Shown here: piece after piece, positions 55,781 to 64,000 of the stretch
How the letters are laid out: every line of letters begins with the position of its first letter
How positions within the stretch are numbered: the stretch's first letter is position 1
Assembly (NCBI GenBank): GCA_021397835.1
Contig: JAJFZO010000028.1
Coordinates: 4,337,501 to 4,401,500 of the forward strand
Source of the DNA: Moringa oleifera
Lineage: Eukaryota > Streptophyta > Magnoliopsida > Brassicales > Moringaceae
Direction: 5' to 3'
DNA: 64,000 nt
The notes under the pieces: generated by a model
What the model saw: only the letters and a program-made list of their open reading frames with translations
What the model was told of the DNA's origin: nothing
The model's database searches: none
Translations under genes and position numbers: made by a program

Positions 55781-56590
55781 TTGTCACTTGCTTTTTTTTT
55801 TTTTCTTTTCTTTTTTTAAGATTTTGGGAACATTTTATTATAGTAATTATAATTAGTAAATTTAATAAAATTTAAAAGAATATTATTTTATTTTAATGAT
55901 GACTTATATATAATTTAAGTTTTGACTGATTAAAATATAATAAATGTGATAATTTATAGCTGTCATATTATCGGTAAGTATGTAAAAATATTTTTAATTA
56001 ATTAATTTATAAAATATATTTTTTATTAATTTTTTAATCCAATTGATTTAGTTGTATGTAAAAATTAAAAGCTTGCCTTTTATTTGCAAGGGTTTTATTT
56101 AGAAGACAAAAAAAAAAGATAACTCAAAAATTATCAGTATATTTTTATCTTATTAGCAAACAACAATAAATTTTTAAATATAATAAAATACACAGTAATT
56201 AATAACTTTTAAAAATAATAAATAATAATAAATTATTTATCATGGTATAATTAAAAAAATAATATTTTAATAAAATATAAATCATTACACATGACAAGAT
56301 TTGTGATATACCTATTAAATTGTGAAAGTGACCTTTTACTCTTCGAGGAAATGTATTTATTAAATTTATTTAAGTTATTTATTTATTATAAAATAAAATT
56401 TAAAAAATAAATTAAAATTTTTTATTTTAATTTTAAATTATTAATTAAATTAATTATGTATATAATATTTTAATTTAATTTAATTATATTTATTTTTTTA
56501 TAAAAATTATTCAAATTGAAATTTTGTATAATAAATTTAAACTTAAAACTTTTTAATATATTTAATGAAATATAACAATATTAAATATTT
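55781..56590. other. AT-rich DNA, nothing recognised
   Basis: Poly-T/poly-A runs and A/T-only stretches. No coding or clear repeat. Confidence 0.55.
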
Positions 56591-56599
56591 ACTAAAAGA

Positions 56600-57268
56600 T
56601 AAGAACATCCATAAATATATATATATATATATGATACATTTAATGATAGTTGTGAAAAATTCGTTGGTATATATTGGATATTTCATGTCATATAAAAATA
56701 TCTGTCAACATAAGTGCATATTTATTGAGTGACGAAAATATTCATCAATAAAAACAAAGTATTTACGTATTGTAAAAAAAATATTTATCAATATATATCA
56801 GATATTTAATGACAAATAGAGATGTTCATTAGTAAATATTAGTGATTTATTAATGGATAAAAAAATCTGTTAGTATAAGTAAACATTTACCAACAAACAA
56901 TATAAAATCGTCATTATATTTTCAATATTTAGTGACACATAGAGTTATTCATGAATATATAAAAAATATTTATGGATAGACATAAAATTCATCATTAAAA
57001 GTACCATTTTTTTGACGAATACATAACAATCATTTATACTTAGAATTAATTACAGAAAATAGGCATTTGTCAATATATACCATAGATGCAGTGACAGAAT
57101 GTAAAAATGGTCACTGTATGTATAACATATACTAATGAATTTGTTATCCATCTATAATGCTTATAAATTTAGTGATGGATTGAAAAATTTGCTACTATTT
57201 ATGTACATATACTGACGGATTTTAATGATAAGTAAAAAATGGCATTAGTAAATGATAATTTTGTAGTG
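56600..57268. repeat. CACTA-type end with subterminal repeats
   Basis: About a dozen loosely repeated phrases such as agtgacgaaaatattcatca, gtgatggattgaaaaattt and actgacggatttt, ending ...aattttgtagtg at 57268, i.e. CACTACAAAATTATC inverted. Possibly the right end of CACTA-3, whose transposase runs on - from 52935. No matching left end was found, and the base triplet after it (ata) could not be paired. Confidence 0.6.
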
Positions 57269-57378
57269 ATATGTATAACTATGATGATTTTTTGACAAAA
57301 ACTATTTTTTATACATACATTCGAGCATACATATATAATAATAATAATATATGTATACCCGCATGTATGTATATGTGT

Positions 57379-57411
57379 ATGTATTTGAACAAGTAAGAGA
57401 TGATATGTGTA

Positions 57412-57474
<63 letters not shown>

Positions 57475-57540
57475 GCCTAAATGTATTTATATATATATAT
57501 GTACGTATGTATTTGAACAAGTAAGAGATGATATATGTAT
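57379..57540. repeat. (ATT)n microsatellite between two direct repeats
   Basis: (ATT)n of about 20 units at 57412-57474, flanked on both sides by gtatttgaacaagtaagag + atgatat (57381-57406 and 57509-57534). The asparagine run that can be translated from - is a product of the microsatellite, not a protein. Confidence 0.9.
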
Positions 57541-57982
57541 GTGTATATTCAAATAAATGGGAGATTGTTAGAAGTTATTCAAATATAAGTATTATTTTAA
57601 AAATATAAATTTCATTTTGAAAATTTATTTTAAAATTTAAATTTCAATAGGCATAACAATTCAAGAACCATTGAAAACTTTTTCTTTCCATACTATAAGA
57701 AAATCCTAAAACAAAGATAAATTTTAAAAACTTCTTACCGATGAATTAGTGAAGAACTCGTTTTCGTCACAAAATTTTTTGGTGGCAAAATTGCTTGAAG
57801 TTTAAGAATGAAAACTATCAAGCAACGATGAAAAATTCATTATTAAGCTTTTAAAAAATATTGATTTTCAATTTTTCATCTATGTGAACTTTAACAATGG
57901 ATCTCAGTTTCCATCATTAATATTCGCAAATACATTAGTTTTTTTCCAATCAATGAAAAGTTTAGCTATAAAATAAAAACAA
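57541..57982. other. possible LTR remnant, then unassigned DNA
   Basis: aaatgggagattgttagaag (57555-57574) looks like a polypurine tract followed by an LTR start (TGTTAGAAG), but no LTR end, second LTR or coding is seen. 57700-57950 has phrases like ccgatgaattagtgaagaac and cgtcacaaaattttttgg reminiscent of CACTA subterminal repeats. Confidence 0.35.
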
Positions 57983-58729
57983 AAAATTGCCAAAGTTGAC
58001 ATCCCGTCACCCTTTTCTTGCAAAAGAAACTTTTTTTTACTAATGTATGTTTTTTTTTTTTTTTGGTACTTAAACATAGTATGAAGATGAAAATATCCTT
58101 GTAAAAGATAATAATACCCTCAAAATTAAATGAACTTAAAAATTCAAGAGAGTTGTTTGAATTCTTTCTTTCTTGGACTTCTTTCTCTCTTTAATCTATG
58201 TTTCTCTTTTAGCTCTCTCTTTTCACCCTCTTTTCGTTCTTTCTTTCTATATTTCTATCCAAGGTCTATCCAACCAAGATCTAAAGAAAGAATCGAAGTA
58301 GTTATTGATATTTTTGACTGGTTGTCCTGCACAGAGAATGAAACTCATGCCTTTTCAACATAATTCTCTTCAAAACTAGAAAGGAAGTGCTCGAACGGGT
58401 TAAAAAGGTGATAGGTATATCTTTGAATAATAATGTCGCTTAAAACTGTGAAGTTTTTATTTGTTTCAGCGTAAATTATGACATGTAGTATATTTCATAA
58501 CCAAAACTAAAGAAATGCTAAATAATTTAAAACCGTAATATGTATGAAAAATCATATCTTAATTAGTAAATTATCTTGAAAATCATAACTTTTTTCATTA
58601 AATCGTTATTTTTTATTGAAATCTTTACTTGTTTATGAAAAAATATTTAAATCTTTTTTGAAATCGTTTCTTTTTTTCTATAATAGCTAATTCTTTTTTA
58701 TTGATATCTAAAATATTTTTGCTGTCATC

Positions 58730-61370
58730 GTAGAATGCGGATCATTGCAACTTGAAATGGTGAGTGGTTTAAGTCACAAAGAAGGTTTTAAGTATACTGG
58801 CAAAGCCATCAAAACTAAGGGATTTATTGTTCGGATGAGTTTACTATATGTATAGTCATTAGATTTGGTTAAATCTTGCGTAGAGGTTGATTTCTCTAGC
58901 ATTGATATTGTATTGCATACCATAGTAATATCTAAAAAAAAGTTGTTATCAAAATTAAGTTAATAAAACACAATGATGTTAGGTTTACATTGTCTGATGA
59001 CAGGGTAGTTTCTCGTGTAATAGGTGGAGCAAAATTTTGTTGAGAATAAATAGGGTGTACATGATGACATAATTGTAAGACAAATTAATCTTTTTAATTC
59101 TTGTACCAAAAGCAATCCAATTGTTTAATGTGAAAATTTTGGTACATAATCATTTATCTACAATGAGACCCCCCTGGACGTTCAGCATAACAATGAGATC
59201 AACTCTGTTGAGCTGATGGACTATGATGTTAGGTATGAATACTTTATCCTAGAAACCCACCTTACTTAGCCGACTAGTGAAGATCAATATGAACCCATTC
59301 TAGAAATAGAACCGATAATAAAGAGTTTAATGAGAACTTGTGCCCTGTCCTATTCCACCTTCAATCTTACTTTATATCCCACTTGCATGTCCTAAAGTAT
59401 ATAATAATTCAAGTGACAGTGTTGTTAGAAGATATAGTGTGTTAGATACTGAATTATATAGTATTGCTCAAGCTTCTACTATAAAATCAATGTCTCTGAT
59501 TCACTTCTTTACTAAAGGTTAATTTTTGCTAAATAAGAAAGAGTTAAAAGTGATTTTTGGGTAGGTATGCATTGACTAAGAATTTTGAATTTAGAGTTAC
59601 TAAGTCTAACAAATTAGTATGCGAGACTACTTGTAAAGAAAAAAAATTGTGCATGAAAGGTTCACGTTGTGAGAATTATAGAGGGGTAGTTTTTCCAAAT
59701 TAAACGATGTGATTTGACACACTTGCACAATTGAAGAGTTGCATCGACAATGTTGACAAGCAATTTCTATCACTATTAAAGAAATCATGGCTTAGAGGTT
59801 GTCTACTAATGCTAAAATCATTAAGTAAAAAGACATCATAGGTGATATAAAAAATCATATGGTATACAAATTTTATATAGTACAGCTTAAAATGCTAAAA
59901 AGCATATACTGTCTCTCACATATGGTGACCTAGTTAAGTCATATCAATAATTACCTTATACTATCACATGTTATAAACCGTTAATTTGAGAACTATGACT
60001 CACGTATGCATTGAAGATGGGACTGATCGATTTAAGTATTTTTGTATGGCCATTGGTCAATCAATTGATGGGGTTTCATTTAGTAATCAAAACTATTATT
60101 GGTATCGATACTACTCACTTGAAAGGGAGATTCCACAATGTAATGTTAGTAGTGGCGTGAATGAACAAATATACCCACTAGCATTTGGTTATGGTGACTC
60201 AAGAAACTATGAAGTATGGGAGTGGTTCTTAGGGTAGTTGAAACAAGTAATTAGTATGGTAAAGGAGTTGGTTATTATATCAAATCGTCATGCTAGTATT
60301 GTAAAGGCCACCGCAAAGGTCTTTTTCAATTCTTGTCCTGGTTTATATTGTTGGCATATGACCCAAAGCATACAAAATAAATTCAAAAAGAAATACATAT
60401 CTAAGATTTTTTATAATGCGACTAAGGCACATCGAGAATTTGAATTTAATAAATTAATGACTAAGTTGTAAGCTAACCACCCTAAAATCTTTAAATATAT
60501 CATGAAGGAAGATCTGAAAAAATGATCACGTGTATATTGCCCTCGAAGACGATACCAACTTATGACGACCAACATTGCTAAGTGTTTAAATTCATATCTT
60601 TGATTTACTCATGAGTTATCCATCATGGCTCTATTGGAATTTATTAAAGATGATGTAATAATGGTTTTATGACTGACCTAAGAAAGCCAAGGCTGAAAGG
60701 TCACAACTAAAGAAATTGATTCGTTCATTGATGATTAAGAAACAAAAGCTTCATTATAGATGATGGCTTCCAATGTTGACAGAAATATATTTTTGGTCAA
60801 GCATAAGGGTAGAAAGATAGCTTTTAACCTTATAGAATGTACTTGCAACTGTAGGAAGTTTTGGACTAATCTTTTGCCTTATGCACATGCATTAGCATCT
60901 TTTGGGTGACACTGATTATTTTGTTACTAATATTTTTATTTTTCATTGTTATTTATTATAGTAACTTCACTAATTTTTACTATTTGCAAGGAACATAATT
61001 TTGATTTCATAACCTTTTACTCTAATTGCTATGAACAAGAGCATCTAATGATAGCATACATTGAGTTGATCTATCCAGATGATGATAAGTCTGATTAGCA
61101 TGCCCCTGAAAAAGTCAAAAGGATTGTAGAATTACTGTCTAATAATGGGAAAACCAACAAGTTATTCGAGGAAGTGAAGAATACCTTTAGGTGGGGAGAG
61201 GATGAGTCAAAAAAGGTGTTGTAAGTGTGATCAATATGGACATAATCGGTTGATGCGCCCAAACTTGTAGTATTACGAAGGAGAAAACCACTCTCAATCC
61301 TCGAATGTAACTGATCAATTGCAATGTAAATGTTGCAAATATTGTAGGGTAAGGTATGATTCATAAACTT
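58730..61370 (+). pseudogene. MULE transposase of MULE-B, broken
   Basis: Early piece YTGKAIKTKGFIVRMSLLY (58795-58850). Shared N-terminal domain: LMDYDVRYEYFILETHLT (59210-59270) and NNSSDSVVRRYSVLDTELYS (59405-59470). Core: FKYFCMAIGQSIDG, NEQIYPLAFGYGDSRNYEVW then EWFLG and a stop (60237), LVIISNRHASIVKATAKVF with Asn where the second Asp of the ISDRH motif is usual, and YCWHMTQ. A SWIM finger CTCNCRKFWTNLLPYAHAL lies near 60840-60895 and a knuckle KRCCKCDQYGHNR near 61220. Stops, frameshifts and the D-to-N change make it inactive. Confidence 0.83.
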
Positions 61371-62240
61371 GTCAAATGTCTCCCATTTTAACCTTACTAG
61401 ATGATGACGCTATTGACATTTGATATTGAGTATGTTTTGGTTACATTTTACTATTTGTATGAAATTGTTGATTGTTATATGTAGGTTTGGATAACAATTA
61501 TCAATGTAGCTACTTTATAACTATTATGTTGGATGAAGTCATGCCTTGTTCTTAAAAACATAAGAAGATTAAAAAAATCGTGTACTAATAGTCAAAAAAG
61601 TATATTAAGTGGTCAAAATCGTGTACAAATGTGGTCAAAAACGTGTACTAATATAGTCTAAATCGTATACTAATGTGGTCAAAATCGTATACCAATATGC
61701 ATAAAATCATTCATTTTCATCGTCGAGCAAAGCATGTGCTATTTTCACAATTTGTAGTGTATTTTTGTTACTTGAATTGAATAAAATCGTTTACTAGCCC
61801 ACCCAAAATCATATTTTAATAAACAAATCGTATTAAGATAATTCACAAATCGTTCATAGGTATTGTTGAAATTGTAACAAATGTAAGGGTAGTTTCATTA
61901 AATTGTAATCAAAGTGAAAAACCTTACAAAGATGGTGATATTATTGTAACTTGTTTCTAATTCGTATTAAGTTTGAATCAATGAAAATTTACAATGAAAA
62001 CAACAATGATTGTTTATAAATTTGTATTTAATTAAGAAACCAATTGTTAGTTACACAATTTCTATACACAAAATACAAAAAATAATAATATAAAGCATAT
62101 GAGGACAACAACTACCTTGTAAGAAAAAAAAAATCATAGCTAAAAAAAAAATTTGGGCAGGACTTCTCACTTTAAAAGAAAACTTGTGTGAAATACCAAT
62201 CATAAAATTAAATCACTCACAATTTTCTTTGTTGGAAAAC
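61371..62240. other. spacer between the convergent MULE-B genes
   Basis: Includes 61590-61700 with about six copies of ggtcaaaatcgtgtactaat-type phrases and further 'aatcgt' phrases to 61860. The same array, reverse-complemented, is at 4030-4170 in MULE-A. No coding. Confidence 0.65.
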
Positions 62241-63330
62241 TTATATTTTCGAATATAGTGTGTACGATAGTGACAATGGAGGAATCTTCACATTCCGCTT
62301 ATGTAAGAAATAGACCCCACTTGCCATATAACTAGTGAGCATAATTCTAAAGCAATTTTGTTGACGGATTCGTATCACATTTGGTATGTCTTGATAAAAT
62401 GAATCATAAATCTGCAACATCAATTTCTCTAGATTTATGACAGTAACTAACCAGTGAAAGCCACCGATATGGCATGGGACCATCAGCTACACCAAAAAAA
62501 AAAAAGGCCTTATTTATATATATCGAATCAATGTTAATGTTCGAGATTAAAAATAATAAGGTAAAAAAAAATCACTTTCTTGACTATATGCCAAGGTGGG
62601 CACCTATTGCAATATTTACCATGCACACGATCTAGAAGTTCATCCTCCCACTTGTGTGCTTCATAATTTAAATGTGAAAAAAGATAATCAGTATTCGAAT
62701 CATTTTGGTAATCACGATAAATTTAATAAAAGGCAGTTTGTAAATTTAAAAAAAAAACTATGTCAAAAATATTACATAAAGCAAAGGAGCAAACATATAT
62801 AAATTAAATTGATAAATTTACACAAACCAAAAGGTCACAAATACAAACATCTTGCAAATATAAGTTAGGAAACTCCCTTTTCCTTTTGCAAAAATAAAAT
62901 CAGGTATGTGTCAATGTGCTAGAAAATTATAGGGAGGGGTTACAAAATTAATTTTAAAAATACAAAATGAGTTTATGATTCTAGAAATCGACATACAATT
63001 TTAAAAGTCAAGATGTAATTCTAAAAATCAAGATGCGGTTCTAAAAATCAAATATGAAATTAGGTTACATATTAGAGAATGAGGGTACGAAATTAAATTA
63101 CGAATCAATATAAGTAATTAAGTTACTCGACAAATATATATACGAACATAAACAATAGGATACGAATCAAAGAATATAGATACGAATTAAATATGGTAAT
63201 ATAGTTTATGATCAAATTACTGAGTTGTCAATCCACTCGTTATTTTCTTGAAGGTTGCGAAACCAACCCACACTGACCACATGGTCAATACCTACATCGC
63301 AGTTGTGTAAAAATTATCAAGTTAGAAAAA
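62241..63330 (-). pseudogene. ULP1-like (C48) protease gene of MULE-B, broken
   Basis: Best-preserved part at 62483-62241: MVPCHIGGFHWLVTVINLEK, LMLQIYDSFYQDIPN and VIRIRQQ, with the catalytic-type His (HW) and Asp (YDSF) spacing of C48 proteases. Upstream exon piece at about 62680-62585: HLNYEAHKWEDELLDRVHGK and YCNRCPPWHIVKK. Further upstream (63300-63200) only sequence alignable to MULE-A 2290-2400. The Gln/Cys box expected after the Asp is not recognisable, and the N-terminal part lies beyond the break at 63415. SUMO-protease function is a family property and not supported for this copy. Confidence 0.75.
62930..63200. repeat. degenerate array of 'gttctaaaaatcaa / tacgaatcaa' phrases
   Basis: Inverted counterpart of the 2500-2720 array of MULE-A, in the same relative position between ULP1 exon pieces. 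Confidence 0.6.
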
Positions 63331-63415
63331 AAATTGTACAAAGTATTAAAATACAAGTTATAAATACATAAAAACTACTTATTATAATGTTCTCTCCATG
63401 AATATATTGTATTTA

Positions 63416-64000
63416 GTGACGATTGAACTTGACATAAAAAGGTTTTAGTGGCAATTGTTTTGAGTTTTAGTGGCAATTACAATTGCCACTAAAATTTTTA
63501 TCAATAATTGGTCAAAACTTGACGTAGCCAGGGTCGAGAAAATCCTACAATGGTAATTATCATAACAGTTGGTAAAGATATAAGATAATTATCATTAAAA
63601 ATTTATACTATTATTGGCAATGTTAGCGACAATTAACAAATGTTGCTAAAAGTATATTGACAATTGTTTTGCTTGTAAAAATTATATATTGTAATTGATA
63701 TTTATGTTGTTTATGGTAGTTGTCAATTGTTGCTAAATGTCTAATTATTTAATGACAATTATTAAGACAAGTCACTAAAAATGATTTGACTTTTATTTTG
63801 TTTGTGACAATTAGTAATTGCAGCTAAATGTCTATGTATTTAATGACAATTAATAATTGTCGCTAAATGTTTACGTATTTAATAATAATTAATAATTATG
63901 TATAAATATTTATGTATTTAAAAGCAATTATCAAGTAATTAACGCTTGTTATTAAAAGCAAATTGACCTTTATTTTTATGACAATTAATAATTAAATCTT
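63416..64000. repeat. CACTA-like subterminal repeats, running off the window
   Basis: Many copies of tagtggcaatt, acaattgccacta, gacaattaataattgtcgctaaatg and atgtctatgtatttaatgacaat in both orientations. The vocabulary equals that of CACTA-1 (28380-28720) and 39450-39500. The joint with MULE-B at 63415 does not begin with CACTA, so the true element end is uncertain. Confidence 0.6.

Larger units (their letters stand above)
57983..63415. mobile_element. second Mutator-like element MULE-B, opposite to MULE-A
   Basis: The left end AAAAAATTGCCAAAG matches the end of MULE-A inverted. Order: transposase (+), spacer with 'tcaaaatcgtgtactaatatg' repeats, ULP1-like gene (-). Alignment with MULE-A is followed by eye as far as 63415 (aatacaatatattcatgg on -), which matches MULE-A near 2180. 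There the match ends abruptly at CACTA-like DNA, so the right part is missing or displaced. Confidence 0.8.

Noticed and set aside
57302..57520. Asparagine-rich minus-strand frame
   Set aside because: Translation of the (ATT)n microsatellite.
57555..57640. Solo LTR starting TGTTAGAAG
   Set aside because: Only a tract-like gggagat and a TG start are seen; no end, partner LTR or target duplication.
1..63415. The two MULEs as one recent large inverted duplication
   Set aside because: Divergence by eye is substantial with many indels, and the flanks do not match.
1..64000. tRNA, rRNA or organelle-DNA insertions
   Set aside because: I noticed no segment with the expected conserved blocks; without a covariance search this is not an exclusion.

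Overview
The window is nuclear DNA of a flowering plant, most likely a eudicot. The only intact host gene is an FTIP1/MCTP-type protein, spliced gene fragments have GT-AG junctions, and nearly everything else is plant transposable elements (LINE, Copia, CACTA, PIF/Harbinger, Mutator-like) in very AT-rich DNA. The species cannot be told from the sequence. All family names come from reading translations and termini by eye.

Layout. 1-7706: partial Mutator-like element (MULE-A) with a ULP1-like protease gene (+) converging on a MULE transposase gene (-), both broken. 7707-10980: the FTIP1-like gene (-, 794 codons, no intron in the coding part) and a possible orphan exon next to it. 10979-16406: AT-rich DNA with degenerate repeats and no gene.

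16407-39354: one old LINE (minus strand) cut into pieces by later insertions. CACTA-1 (18230-28753) sits in the reverse transcriptase. It carries broken pieces of a NAP1 (SCAR/WAVE complex) gene and of a DHHC palmitoyltransferase gene, and is itself split by a young Copia element (21707-26652, TSD GTGTC) with an open gag-pol and a palindromic 5' LTR. A small hAT-like MITE (31212-31558) and a PIF/Harbinger element (31669-39013, TSD TTA) sit in the LINE ORF1. The Harbinger element holds its own transposase and Myb-like genes plus captured pieces of a TSO1-like CXC gene and of a PPR gene.

39355-57268: a CACTA transposase gene (CACTA-3, minus strand) interrupted inside its TNP2 region by another CACTA element (CACTA-2, 42235-51099, TSD TTT). 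CACTA-2 keeps TNP2/DUF4218/DUF4216 and Transposase_24 remnants, an AT-rich array with a period near 138 bp, and a GC-rich array of GCCATGCATGGC-type palindromes. 53000-57268 holds unrecognised exon-like sequence and another CACTA end. 57983-63415: a second MULE of the same family as MULE-A, in opposite orientation, again with convergent transposase and ULP1 genes. 63416-64000: CACTA-like subterminal repeats running off the window.

Order of events read from the nesting: LINE first; CACTA-1, the MITE and Harbinger into the LINE; Copia into CACTA-1 last (its LTR copies look identical where both exist). Separately, CACTA-2 landed in CACTA-3. Two DNA transposons in one 23-kb nest have each picked up two unrelated host genes.
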